Part shown: positions 42,072 through 50,133 of the stretch, in pieces | Layout: each line of letters begins with the position of its first letter | Numbering within the stretch: position 1 is the first letter of the stretch | Assembly: GCF_000166355.1 (NCBI RefSeq) | Contig: NC_014652.1 | Location: 402,001 to 466,000 of the forward strand | From: Caldicellulosiruptor hydrothermalis 108 | Lineage (GTDB): Bacteria > Bacillota > Thermoanaerobacteria > Caldicellulosiruptorales > Caldicellulosiruptoraceae | Direction of reading: 5' to 3' | DNA: 64,000 bases | Made by a program: the position numbers and the translations under genes | Notes under the pieces: generated by a model | Seen by the model: the letters and a program-made list of their open reading frames with translations, nothing else | Databases searched by the model: none | Told to the model about the DNA's origin: nothing

Positions 42072-42257
42072 ATGAGAAAAATTACTGAAGTGTTTAAAGA
42101 CAACTCTGGTGTTTCTGAAATGATGGGCTCAGCTTTTCTGCTGATATTCGTTGTACTTGTCATGGCAACACCGCTTAAAAATCTTGGTTCCACCATCAGC
42201 GGCGGGTACAACACACTCAATACCAAGATTCAGCAGCAGTTAAATCAAATACCATGA
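42072..42257 (+). CDS. Pilin-like peptide 2
   Basis: 61 residues from ATG 42072, directly after the upstream stop, with AAGGAG upstream. Same leader, Gly processing site and hydrophobic helix as peptide 1; residues after the helix read 'GSTISGGYN'. Confidence 0.65.
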   Translation: MRKITEVFKDNSGVSEMMGSAFLLIFVVLVMATPLKNLGSTISGGYNTLNTKIQQQLNQIP

Positions 42258-42277
42258 TGAAAGGGGGGTAAACTGGC

Positions 42278-42466
42278 ATGTTAAGAAGAATTGCTGAAGT
42301 TTTCAGGGATACTTCAGGTGTGTCTGAAATGATGGGCAGTGCATTTTTGCTCATCTTTGTTGTACTCGTTATGGCTACTCCACTTAAAAATCTCGGCACA
42401 ACTATCAGCGGCGGGTACAATAACTTAAACGTCAAGATTCAGCAGCAGCTCAATCAAATTCCATGA
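42278..42466 (+). CDS. Pilin-like peptide 3
   Basis: 62 residues. A stretch of about 50 bases over the helix is identical to peptide 1, which indicates recent duplication or gene conversion. It is followed by a terminator. Confidence 0.65.
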   Translation: MLRRIAEVFRDTSGVSEMMGSAFLLIFVVLVMATPLKNLGTTISGGYNNLNVKIQQQLNQIP

Positions 42467-42500
42467 TGGCAGGGTTGTTTTTCTACCCTGCCTTTCTTTT
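42467..42500 (+). terminator. Intrinsic terminator within the Tad locus
   Basis: GGCAGGG/CCCTGCC with a T-rich loop and a long T tail. It may set the pilin peptides at higher abundance than the genes downstream. Confidence 0.7.
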
Positions 42501-42532
42501 TTTGAGAAAGTCCAAAAAAGAAGGTGGTAAAC

Positions 42533-42964
42533 ATGAAATTTCTTGTGCTTTTGAAAGATAGAAGAGGTAATTCAAGTGTGATTTCGTTCCTTATTGTCCT
42601 GCCGCTTATATTATCACTGAGCTTCAACCCGATTTTAATGTACCTGGATGCGCAGAAGTATCAAAGACTTGATCATATTGTACAAAAATATCTTACAATC
42701 ATGGAATCAGAAGGTGGACTTACAACTTCACGCTACATTGAACTTGTTGAGAACCTGACATCAATAGGCTGCGATATGAGCAAAACTACAATTGACTATA
42801 CCCCTTATCCAGTAGATTTCGGGAACGAAGTCAGGCTTGGTGTTACAACACAGATGAAGCTGGTCAGAATTTCAATCTTGAGGGCAGGTGGTGCAAATGT
42901 GCAAATTATTACAGCCAGAGCTGGACCGTATTACTCGGTGTCTAAAAAGAACGTTGGGGAATAA
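42533..42964 (+). CDS. TadE-like pseudopilin
   Basis: 143 residues from ATG 42533 (AAGGTGG upstream). A basic leader ('KDRRGNSSVISFLIVLPLIL') precedes one N-terminal hydrophobic helix, then an extracytoplasmic domain with one Cys. This is the TadE layout. Confidence 0.55.
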   Translation: MKFLVLLKDRRGNSSVISFLIVLPLILSLSFNPILMYLDAQKYQRLDHIVQKYLTIMESEGGLTTSRYIELVENLTSIGCDMSKTTIDYTPYPVDFGNEVRLGVTTQMKLVRISILRAGGANVQIITARAGPYYSVSKKNVGE

Positions 42965-43424
42965 AAACGGTGACTCTGCACTGATACTTGTATCAGTTCT
43001 GCTTTTCACAATCATAATTCCTATTTCCACATATGCAATGAACTCAACAATTCTACTTACCCAATATGACAAAATAAAGCAGGCGATAAAAGTATCAGCT
43101 ATGGGAGCACTTTACAATGTTTCCCAGGACACCATACTGTATGATACTGGCAAACAAACAGTAGCAGATGCTTTTACAACCCTGTTCAAGAAAAACCTGC
43201 AAATAGACGACAGTGGATACTCAAAAATTTTAACAACCACTCAGCCAATCACAATACAGGAACTGGTAGTTTACGATGCAGGTGATGTCCCTGCGACCTG
43301 TCCGCAGGGTACTGTAATATCATTTCCGGCAATACATGTGGTTGTCAGCACACAGTTTAAAGATTGTTTTGGCAAACCAAGAGATGTTCTTATACACAGC
43401 GACATTGATATATTTGAGAGGTGA
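42897..43424 (+). CDS. TadE/TadF-like pseudopilin
   Basis: 175 residues from ATG 42897 (AGGTGG upstream), overlapping the previous gene by 68 nt. A leader ending 'NKNGDSALILVSVLLFTII' precedes one hydrophobic helix and an extracytoplasmic domain with two Cys. A TTG start at 42951 would give a leader closer to typical length. Confidence 0.5.
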   Translation: MCKLLQPELDRITRCLKRTLGNKNGDSALILVSVLLFTIIIPISTYAMNSTILLTQYDKIKQAIKVSAMGALYNVSQDTILYDTGKQTVADAFTTLFKKNLQIDDSGYSKILTTTQPITIQELVVYDAGDVPATCPQGTVISFPAIHVVVSTQFKDCFGKPRDVLIHSDIDIFER

Positions 43425-43432
43425 GATAATTG

Positions 43433-43873
43433 ATGCAAAGTTTACTGGCTTTGCTTGGGGCAACTGTACTTGCAGCAATTGCTTCGTACTATGACATCAA
43501 AACACGCCAGATCCCCGACTGGATCTGGGCTTTAGCAGCTGTACTGGCAGTTGCAATCTGGCAAAAAAATATTCTTAAAAATGGTAATTTGATGATTGCA
43601 ATTTTGATTTTTATATGCCTGTTTTTGCTTGCGTACTACAGACTGCTTGGCGGCGGTGATTTGAAACTCATAAGTGCTCTGGCGCTTTTGGTGGGTGGTA
43701 GTATAACCACAGCCATTGCAGCAGGTACACTTCTACAGCTTGGATTTGCATACTGGAGAATGCTGAAGACAGGTGAAAACATGTGGGGACAGCGACTGCC
43801 GCTCATGCCGTTCGTGTTTTTTGGCCTGGTGGCAGTTGTGATAATTAATCTTTTCACAAAAATATCACTTTAA
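43433..43873 (+). CDS. Prepilin peptidase (A24, TadV/CpaA-like)
   Basis: 146 residues from ATG 43433. Membrane aspartyl protease with catalytic Asp in 'YYDIKTRQIPDW' and in 'GGGDLKL'. About four to five membrane segments. It would process the pilin-like peptides and pseudopilins of this locus. The short TadV-type form lacks the methylase domain. Confidence 0.85.
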   Translation: MQSLLALLGATVLAAIASYYDIKTRQIPDWIWALAAVLAVAIWQKNILKNGNLMIAILIFICLFLLAYYRLLGGGDLKLISALALLVGGSITTAIAAGTLLQLGFAYWRMLKTGENMWGQRLPLMPFVFFGLVAVVIINLFTKISL

Positions 43874-43889
43874 AGGAGGTAGTTTTCAA

Positions 43890-44102
43890 ATGAGAACAGT
43901 ATTGTTCAATCTCAGTCTCATTTTGGCAGGTTTTGGATTGGGGATTTATACATGTGCAGCAATGCTCTTTAACTCTTTGAGTCCGTTCGATGTTATGAAA
44001 AAGGAAGGACATCCAAAACTGGGCTGTGTTAAATCACTTTTCTGGCTTGCAGTGGTTCTTGTTGCTGCCCTGGTAGTTCTTTTGTCGGTTGTCAAAAAAT
44101 AA
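43890..44102 (+). CDS. Small membrane protein, 70 residues
   Basis: Two hydrophobic segments (about residues 5-30 and 46-68) joined by a basic loop. ATG 43890 follows AAAGGAGG. Function unknown; its position in the pilus locus suggests an assembly role. Confidence 0.55.
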   Translation: MRTVLFNLSLILAGFGLGIYTCAAMLFNSLSPFDVMKKEGHPKLGCVKSLFWLAVVLVAALVVLLSVVKK

Positions 44103-44112
44103 GCAACGGGTA

Positions 44113-44150
44113 CAGGGGGAAACTTCCCCCTGCAAGTTTTTAAAGGGGGT
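44113..44150 (+). promoter_or_regulatory. Three-arm hairpin before pilin-like peptide 4
   Basis: CAGGGGGAA pairs with TTCCCCCTG (44113-44132). TTCCCCC can instead pair with AAAGGGGG at the next ribosome site (44142-44149). This is the same logic as the AGTTNGC elements but without the half-sites. Confidence 0.45.
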
Positions 44151-44158
44151 GTTATGGT

Positions 44159-44365
44159 TTGAACAAGGTAAAGAGGATCTTTAAAAAGGTAGTTAAAATA
44201 CTCAGGGACAGAAATGGGGCAAATGAGATAATTGGATCGGCACTGTTGATGGTATACACCGTACTGGCGGTTATACCATCTATTATGGGCTGTGCCAGAA
44301 CAATTGATACTGCCATACAATCGCTGGACAATCAGCTTACCAAATTTCTCACAGAAGGGTTTTAG
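44159..44365 (+). CDS. Pilin-like peptide 4
   Basis: 68 residues from TTG 44159 (AAAGGGGG upstream). Leader 'RDRNG' then 'ANEIIGSALLMVYTVLAVI'. It is more diverged than the other three and has a Cys after the helix. Confidence 0.55.
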   Translation: MNKVKRIFKKVVKILRDRNGANEIIGSALLMVYTVLAVIPSIMGCARTIDTAIQSLDNQLTKFLTEGF

Positions 44366-44392
44366 TATCAAAAAGAAAGGCAGGTGAGATGT

Positions 44393-45019
44393 TTGAAACT
44401 AAAAAAAATAGGTCTTTTCTTTATTTTTCTTATCCTGGCAGCTGGTCTGGCTTTTGCAGAGTATTATCTGCTCACAAATACAGCAAACAAACCCCAGTAT
44501 CAGCTGATAATTGTGGCAAAACAGGACATACCGGCAGGTGCTCAAATCACACTTGATAAATTATCGGTGGCACGGGTGGATGTCCGGACACCGGTCCATG
44601 CTGCCACAACCCGGAAACAGATACTTGGCAGGTATGCTCTGTATGACATCAAGGCAGGTGAACCAATTATACCGGAGCACCTGACAGATTTGTCTATTGA
44701 TACCCTTGCAAATGGTATGAAATTGACAGCTGTTAGAATAGACCCAGTTCCATACGACTTTATAAACATCGGGGATGAAATTGAACTCGGGTGTGTGATT
44801 CAGGACAAAACGCTTTCGTGGCGTGTTAGAGTGATTCAGGTTTACGATGCTAATTTCAGGGATATTCGAAGTGTTAAAGAACAATTGCAGCAGACAAATG
44901 CACAACAGGCACCCGCATTGATGATTGGTTATTTAGCTGTTGCAGGTGATGATGCAACAATAAAGACTTTGAAGTCAGCTGAAAAGCAGGGAACTTTGTT
45001 TGTAATCAAAGAAAAATAG
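44393..45019 (+). CDS. CpaB/RcpC-like pilus assembly protein
   Basis: About 208 residues from TTG 44393. One N-terminal membrane segment, then a SAF domain ('VAKQDIPAGAQITLDKLSV' and 'RYALYDIKAGEPI'), as in Flp pilus CpaB/RcpC. It would act outside the membrane, possibly contacting peptidoglycan. Confidence 0.7.
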   Translation: MKLKKIGLFFIFLILAAGLAFAEYYLLTNTANKPQYQLIIVAKQDIPAGAQITLDKLSVARVDVRTPVHAATTRKQILGRYALYDIKAGEPIIPEHLTDLSIDTLANGMKLTAVRIDPVPYDFINIGDEIELGCVIQDKTLSWRVRVIQVYDANFRDIRSVKEQLQQTNAQQAPALMIGYLAVAGDDATIKTLKSAEKQGTLFVIKEK

Positions 45020-45035
45020 GAAAGGAGAGATTTAT

Positions 45036-45503
45036 ATGAACAAGTGTCTGTTTTTTGGCAGACTCACAAGAGATCCCGAAGTCTTTAACACACAAAACGG
45101 CAACAAACTTGTCAGAATCACAGTTGCAATGGACAGAACAGTCAAGGGAGAAAAGAAAGCAGAGTTTATCCCATGCATAGCATTCGGGAAAAATGCAGAG
45201 TTAATTGAACAGCACTATACCAAAGGACGTGAAATTTTAGTTGAAGCAAGAGCTGAAAACGCCAGAGGAAAAACAAAAGATGGTGTGGAATATCCCACCT
45301 TCAGATTTGTGATTGAACGATTTTATTTTGCAGGTTCTAAAAAAGAACAGCAAAAAGAGCAGACTGCAACTACTTCTGAAACAGAACCCGAATTTTCTGA
45401 AGATGAGCTTGAAAAGGAACTGGAAGAGTTCTTTGAAGAAGATGAAACTTTTGAACCACCAGAAAAGGGCATTATCACATCCGAAGAAGACATACCATTC
45501 TAA
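45036..45503 (+). CDS. ssb: Single-stranded DNA-binding protein
   Basis: 155 residues from ATG 45036 (AAAGGAG upstream). OB fold 'MNKCLFFGRLTRDPEV', 'IPCIAFGKNAELI', 'GREILVEA'. The C-terminus is acidic and ends 'EEDIPF', the conserved tail that binds replication partners. It marks the start of a DNA-metabolism block. Confidence 0.92.
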   Translation: MNKCLFFGRLTRDPEVFNTQNGNKLVRITVAMDRTVKGEKKAEFIPCIAFGKNAELIEQHYTKGREILVEARAENARGKTKDGVEYPTFRFVIERFYFAGSKKEQQKEQTATTSETEPEFSEDELEKELEEFFEEDETFEPPEKGIITSEEDIPF

Positions 45504-45531
45504 AGCAGGGTCAAAAGCCCTGCTTTTTTTT
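45504..45531 (+). terminator. Intrinsic terminator after ssb
   Basis: AGCAGGG/CCCTGCT with an eight-T tail directly after the stop codon. Confidence 0.85.
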
Positions 45532-45567
45532 GCTGTCAACATTTCAGGGAAGGAGTGCAAAGGATTT

Positions 45568-46092
45568 ATGCAAAGGGCACTGAATCTGCTTTTGCAAAAC
45601 ATGAGCGAGAAGAACGCTACACTTCTTACTCATTCATTGAACGTTGCAAAACTATGTACAATCATAGCCAGGAACCTGGGAATGGATGAAGAGTATTACT
45701 ACACAGCAGGACTATTGCACGATGCAGGGAAACTGCTTGTTCCCAATGCGCTTCTGGATAAATCAATCTCAATAGGTAATGAAGAACAGGAAATCCTCAA
45801 AAACCACAGCAAATGGGGTGCTGAACTTTTAAAACTGCTGGGTCTAAATGAATTTTCAGTGATAGCACTGCTCCACCATCAGGATACATCTGATTTGCCA
45901 CTACCAGTTCAGATTGTAGCAGTTGCAGACAAATTTGAAGCCATGACAAGTTTGTGGCGACAGTATAAAAAACCTGTAACAGCAAAGGAAGCAATCGATG
46001 AACTGTGGAACATGAGAATATTCCACCCCACAGTCATAGAAGCTCTTGCTATTGCACAGGCAGAGTTTTTGACAGAAAAGAAAACCTGTTGA
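45568..46092 (+). CDS. HD-domain phosphohydrolase
   Basis: 174 residues from ATG 45568. The HD motif 'LLHDAGK', an upstream 'THSLNVA' His, and later 'LLHHQD' and 'AVADKFEAM' supply the metal ligands. It resembles HD-GYP-type signalling hydrolases but lacks a full GYP motif. The substrate could be a nucleotide or cyclic dinucleotide. Confidence 0.75.
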   Translation: MQRALNLLLQNMSEKNATLLTHSLNVAKLCTIIARNLGMDEEYYYTAGLLHDAGKLLVPNALLDKSISIGNEEQEILKNHSKWGAELLKLLGLNEFSVIALLHHQDTSDLPLPVQIVAVADKFEAMTSLWRQYKKPVTAKEAIDELWNMRIFHPTVIEALAIAQAEFLTEKKTC

Positions 46093-46143
46093 GTTTTCTT
46101 ATACAAAACATGCCTGAATTACCATTTATACTGTCGTTTTTAA

Positions 46144-46173
46144 GCACGTCCTTTAAGCTGGGACGTGTTTTTT
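46144..46173 (+). terminator. Intrinsic terminator
   Basis: CACGTCC/GGGACGTG with a seven-T tail downstream of the HD gene. Confidence 0.75.
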
Positions 46174-46239
46174 TATATTGTCCAAAGTTTTTGGTGCGTT
46201 TTATAAGGCAAAATAACCGCTTTCAAGGGGGTTTTTGAA

Positions 46240-46614
46240 GTGGGGAGTTACAAAATAGAAATTGCAGCAAGACCGGTTCCGAAAGCTCGTCCCCGACTGG
46301 GTAGCAACGGAAAGATGTATACCCCGAGAGAAACAAGAGAATTCGAGGAACTCATTGGCTGGACTACCAGAAGTGTTGTGAGAAAGCCTATCGAAAAACC
46401 AGTTAAGGTCAATATTGACGTGTATTCAAAGACGAGAGCGGATATAGACAACATTGCGAAAGCAATTTTAGACGGTTTAAATGGTGTTGCTTTCCTGGAC
46501 GACAGGCAGGTGGTTGACCTTAGAATCAGAAAACTGCCGCCCGTGGACTGCGAAAAGATTGTCATCAGTATCAAAGAAACAAGGAGTGTTCAAAAGTGCA
46601 AAAACTCAGGTTAA
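46240..46614 (+). CDS. rusA: RusA-family Holliday junction resolvase
   Basis: 124 residues from GTG 46240 (AAGGGGG upstream). The core 'RADIDNIAKAILDGLNG' followed by 'LDDRQV' contains the catalytic Asp residues and the conserved Lys. RusA resolves recombination junctions and is typical of phages and mobile elements. Confidence 0.9.
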   Translation: MGSYKIEIAARPVPKARPRLGSNGKMYTPRETREFEELIGWTTRSVVRKPIEKPVKVNIDVYSKTRADIDNIAKAILDGLNGVAFLDDRQVVDLRIRKLPPVDCEKIVISIKETRSVQKCKNSG

Positions 46615-46967
46615 AGGTCTACATTTGTTCTCCATACAAAAACAATCCGGAAGAAAACCGAAGGAAAGCGCTGCAGTACTGCAGGAAGGCTTTCGAAGAA
46701 GGATACCTGCCCATAGCCCCGCATGCGTATTTTCCCCAGTTTTTGGATGAAACCACAGAAAGAGAACAGGGTCTCGAAATGGCTTTGCAGCTGCTTTTGG
46801 AGTGCCAGGAGCTCTGGGTGTTTGGTCCAGAGATAACGGAAGGTATGAGAAGAGAAATCGAATACGCCAAAAAGTTTGGGATACCCATCAAATGCTTCTA
46901 TTTCAAGAAAGTTGACCAGGTCAAAGAAATTCTAAAGGGGAGTGGTACAGATGAGCAGAAACACTAA
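46596..46967 (+). CDS. DUF4406-like nucleoside deoxyribosyltransferase-fold protein
   Basis: 123 residues from GTG 46596, overlapping rusA. 'YICSPYKNNPEEN', 'GYLPIAPHAYFPQFLD' and 'ELWVFGPEITEGM' match the DUF4406/DUF7768 family with a 2-deoxyribosyltransferase-like fold. It may act on nucleosides; the substrate is not known. Confidence 0.7.
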   Translation: MQKLRLKVYICSPYKNNPEENRRKALQYCRKAFEEGYLPIAPHAYFPQFLDETTEREQGLEMALQLLLECQELWVFGPEITEGMRREIEYAKKFGIPIKCFYFKKVDQVKEILKGSGTDEQKH

Positions 46968-47241
46968 TATCTGTTCTGACATATCTGGTATTGCTGAGCA
47001 AATTCGCAGGGATCTCAAAATAGGGCAAAAAGTCAAAACAAACAGAGTGCCCTGGACATCCGGTCAGGGTAAGTCTGATTATGAGCACAGAACAAGAGCA
47101 GGAAAAGTAATTGCAAAGTATCCCTACTTTTTTGTTGTACAGTTCCCACAGTACAGAGAGTGTTTCAAATACACCGATGTTGCGTCAGACATTATTCAAC
47201 TCTGCGATGAGACAGAAGAAAACCAGGATGTTTTCAGCTGA
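46951..47241 (+). CDS. Unknown 96-residue protein
   Basis: ATG 46951 follows AAGGGGAG. A middle motif, 'KVIAKYPYFFVVQFP', resembles small beta-barrel phage or plasmid proteins of unknown role. It overlaps the upstream gene and lies before the cell-wall hydrolase. Confidence 0.5.
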   Translation: MSRNTNICSDISGIAEQIRRDLKIGQKVKTNRVPWTSGQGKSDYEHRTRAGKVIAKYPYFFVVQFPQYRECFKYTDVASDIIQLCDETEENQDVFS

Positions 47242-47268
47242 CTCAAAAGCTTGAAGGGGTGATGGACT

Positions 47269-49476
47269 GTGTATGGTTTTGACAGGCAAAAAACAAAACA
47301 GGTAGCAAAGGCATATGTCAAACACAAAGCAAAAGCTGCTTTAATAGCTTTTCTGAAAAGTCCACCCGGCCTTATAACAATTGGCGTGCTGCTGATTATT
47401 CTGCTAATCATTGGTTCACTGCAGGCATTTATCGAAGCAGGCGAAATTTCAAACAGGCTTGATGATGAACACAATCAAAAACTGCAAAAGGAAGTTGTCG
47501 ATATTGCAAGAGAAAAGTCAGGCAGTTTGCTGGATTACTATGGTACAGATGAAGATCTCGCACTGAACGCAGCATGGATATTAAGTTATTACAAGTATCT
47601 GCAGTTTATGAACAAAGCAGACATAACAGAAGCCAAAGACTTTGACGAAGTTGCAAAAGAAATGGCAAAACAGGGTATTAAAAGCGCTGTCAATCAGATC
47701 CTGCCACAGTGGTACATCTATAACAAGCTCAAAGGTGAACTTACAAACGTAGCAGAAAGAATGAAACCAAGGTTTCTGTATATCAAAACAGAGCGCAGAA
47801 CTGTTACAACAAAACTTCTGCACTACTCAATGCCAAGAACATATTCCTATACAGTCTCTAAAGAAGTCTACAACCCTGAAACAGGAAAATATGAAACTCA
47901 AACAGAAAACAAGAACAAAACCGTTACCGTGAAATGGACTGAAAAAGTTGAAATTACCGAAACACAACCCATCTGGCTAATAGTTGCTGCTGATACGATC
48001 AAACAACGCTATACATTCAGCTATGATATCAACGAATACAAACGCACATACCAGAACAGTGTACCACAGAAAACCCAAAAGACGAAAAGCCAGGATTTAA
48101 AACTCGATTTTGACCCCAAAAAATTCATTGAGAACAAGGACTGCTTACATGCATCCAATTCAGGAATAAACTCCAAATTCGAGCTAAAGACCAACTTCGA
48201 CAGTGCTGAGAAGGAACAGAAACCTTCCACCAGCAGCAAAACGGTCGAAACATCACCACAAACAGAAGAACCAGCATTCAGTCCTGAAAACGGTGCAAGT
48301 AACGTGAGTCACACCGATGGAGAGAAAAAAGTTGAAAAAGAAGAAATACTGCAGGTAGTGGAAACAGTCCCTGAACTTAGTAACCAGAATGCCATTGGCA
48401 AAGAATATGAAAGACTCGAAGAGATGATTCTGGAAGACAATCCAAAAGAAGATATTGCACTTGCCAGATCAATGATTGTTAACAGTGCGTTGAGTTTCAT
48501 GAGCGGTACAAAAGATATGAGCTGGGTATTTTCACAGATAAACGACTACATGAACGTTGGTGGTTATGTCAGCAGTTCATATATCCCTGCTCAGTTTTTG
48601 CTGATGTTCCAGGAAGCTGAAAAACTCTTTGGTATACCATACTGGTTTTTGGGTGCAATAGCATACAGAGAAAGCTCATTCAATCCGCAGGCAAGAACAC
48701 CGAACTCAGATGGTGTCGCAGTTGGACTCATGCAGGTACAACAAAAATACTGGAACAGCAGAGTTGAAACTTTCAAAAACGCATTCCCTGATGTAACAAT
48801 CACAGGAGATATCAATAACCCGAGAGACCAGGTTCTGATTGGTAGCTGGACAATTTACAACTGCATCAAAGAAATGGTGGGAGATCCATCTTCAATAGAC
48901 TGGCAGGGTGATGGATGGAAAGAACAAGTAATCCCTGCACTTGCAGGCTACTGGATGGGAATAGGTGGTGCTAAGAAATGGGATGCTCCAAACAACTACG
49001 CAAAAACAAGAAGTGAATACGCTCCGCAACTTATAGCACAGGCACAGCTTTATAAATCTGTCGGTGAAATGCTTGCAAACCCTGAAATTGCTAAACCTGT
49101 CGCAGGCGATATGAATATTACAAGCCCGTTCGGTATGCGCTACCACCCAATCTATAAAACGTGGAAAATGCACACCGGTATCGACATTGCTACAACCTAT
49201 GGTCAGCCTGTTTTTGCAGTTAAAGACTCGGTTGTCAAGTTTGCAGGTTGGATGAGTGGATACGGCAAGGTTATCATCCTGCAATCAGGGGAGTATGAGT
49301 TTTACTACGCACATCTGGCAGACATAGACGTTCAGGTTGGACAAATGGTAACAAAAGGTCAGCAGATCGGGGGTGCCGACTCGACAGGCAATTCAACAGG
49401 TAATCACCTGCACTTTGAGGTGAGAATTAACGGTACGCCAGTAGACCCATTAACAGTCCTTGGCAATCTCCAGTAG
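47269..49476 (+). CDS. Membrane-anchored transglycosylase/M23 peptidase
   Basis: 735 residues from GTG 47269. One membrane helix near residues 33-55 is followed by a variable region. A lytic transglycosylase domain (about 440-590) has catalytic Glu in 'AYRESSFNP' and 'VGLMQV'. A C-terminal M23 domain (about 600-735) has 'HTGIDI', 'YYAHL' and 'HLHFEV' zinc ligands. Two-domain wall hydrolases of this kind serve conjugation or pilus passage in Gram-positive bacteria. Confidence 0.85.
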   Translation: MYGFDRQKTKQVAKAYVKHKAKAALIAFLKSPPGLITIGVLLIILLIIGSLQAFIEAGEISNRLDDEHNQKLQKEVVDIAREKSGSLLDYYGTDEDLALNAAWILSYYKYLQFMNKADITEAKDFDEVAKEMAKQGIKSAVNQILPQWYIYNKLKGELTNVAERMKPRFLYIKTERRTVTTKLLHYSMPRTYSYTVSKEVYNPETGKYETQTENKNKTVTVKWTEKVEITETQPIWLIVAADTIKQRYTFSYDINEYKRTYQNSVPQKTQKTKSQDLKLDFDPKKFIENKDCLHASNSGINSKFELKTNFDSAEKEQKPSTSSKTVETSPQTEEPAFSPENGASNVSHTDGEKKVEKEEILQVVETVPELSNQNAIGKEYERLEEMILEDNPKEDIALARSMIVNSALSFMSGTKDMSWVFSQINDYMNVGGYVSSSYIPAQFLLMFQEAEKLFGIPYWFLGAIAYRESSFNPQARTPNSDGVAVGLMQVQQKYWNSRVETFKNAFPDVTITGDINNPRDQVLIGSWTIYNCIKEMVGDPSSIDWQGDGWKEQVIPALAGYWMGIGGAKKWDAPNNYAKTRSEYAPQLIAQAQLYKSVGEMLANPEIAKPVAGDMNITSPFGMRYHPIYKTWKMHTGIDIATTYGQPVFAVKDSVVKFAGWMSGYGKVIILQSGEYEFYYAHLADIDVQVGQMVTKGQQIGGADSTGNSTGNHLHFEVRINGTPVDPLTVLGNLQ

Positions 49477-49505
49477 GGCTGCAGAAGTAACTTCTGCAGC
49501 CTTTT
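49477..49505 (+). terminator. Intrinsic terminator
   Basis: GGCTGCAGAAGT/ACTTCTGCAGCC followed by TTTT, directly after the hydrolase stop codon. Confidence 0.8.
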
Positions 49506-49517
49506 CAAAAAATAAAC

Positions 49518-49568
49518 TTGTGTTTGGTTTATTTTGGATGTATAATAGAAATAGCAAACAATTGTTTG
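49518..49568 (+). promoter_or_regulatory. Promoter with palindromic operator
   Basis: TTGTGT (49518-49523), 17-nt spacer, TATAAT (49541-49546). The perfect palindrome CAAACAATTGTTTG (49555-49568) lies at the likely transcription start and could be bound by the LexA-like protein encoded just downstream. Confidence 0.55.
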
Positions 49569-49587
49569 TAGAAAGGAGCGTCTGCTT

Positions 49588-49803
49588 ATGCAGGGATTAA
49601 CGGAAAGACAGCAACAGATACTGTATGCTATAACAAGCTACATTAACGAAAAGGGTTATCCACCCACCGTTAGAGAACTTGCAGATATGGTAGGAATCAA
49701 ATCTTCATCTACACTTCATGGGCATCTGAAAAGACTCGAAAAGAAAGGATACATCACAAAAGAAAAGGGAAAGCCTAGGACTATTGTGCCAACAGCAGTG
49801 TAG
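49588..49803 (+). CDS. LexA DNA-binding domain only
   Basis: 71 residues from ATG 49588 (AAAGGAG upstream). The winged HTH 'LTERQQQILYAITSYINEKG' and 'PTVRELADMVGIKSSSTLHG' match residues 1-65 of LexA, but the Ser-Lys protease and dimerisation domain is absent. A stop codon follows, with no continuation in any frame. It could compete at LexA-type boxes or repress without RecA-triggered cleavage. Confidence 0.8.
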   Translation: MQGLTERQQQILYAITSYINEKGYPPTVRELADMVGIKSSSTLHGHLKRLEKKGYITKEKGKPRTIVPTAV

Positions 49804-49816
49804 AAGAGAATACAAA

Positions 49817-49875
49817 AATGGAGAAGGCCGGGACGGTGCGCCACCAGGCAGCAGTACCTGTCCCAGCCTTCTCCA
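49817..49875 (+). other. Long GC-rich hairpin
   Basis: ATGGAGAAGGC and GGAC pair with GTCC and GCCTTCTCCAT around a roughly 24-nt loop. The stem is much stronger than its surroundings and has no T tail, so it is not a plain terminator. It may be a structured RNA or a palindromic repeat. Confidence 0.45.
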
Positions 49876-49979
49876 TGGATTTAGAAGAGGACAAAGGTTT
49901 GGTTTTATTGAGGTTAATTTTATTTTATCTTTACAGAACTCATATTCCAATAGTTTTTTTTGAGGAAAGAAATAAAATT

Positions 49980-50088
49980 TTTGCAACAAAAGAATCATTT
50001 CGTTGCAAATCATACACCAAAATGATATAATTAACTCATAAAATATGCCTTATTTGCAACAAAACTTACAAATATATTCGCAACAAAA
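49980..50088 (+). repeat. TTGCAACAAAA repeats with a promoter
   Basis: Copies of T[TC]GCAACAAAA at 49981, 50054 and 50078 and an inverted GTTGCAAA at about 50002. A promoter TTGCAA (50003-50008), 17-nt spacer, TATAAT (50026-50031) lies among them. They may be iterons or an operator array for the gene at 50134. Confidence 0.5.
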
Positions 50089-50133
50089 TTGGACAGAGAC
50101 GAGATATAACTCACGAAGGGAGTGTCTACTATT

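Noticed and set aside
47269-49476. Full conjugative type IV secretion system
   Set aside because: Only the wall hydrolase is present. No VirB4, coupling protein or relaxase is seen, so I do not call conjugation from this window.
49818-50030. 70-codon gene after the LexA-like gene
   Set aside because: Its start is inside a strong hairpin and its 3' half covers repeats and a promoter; no ribosome site is seen.
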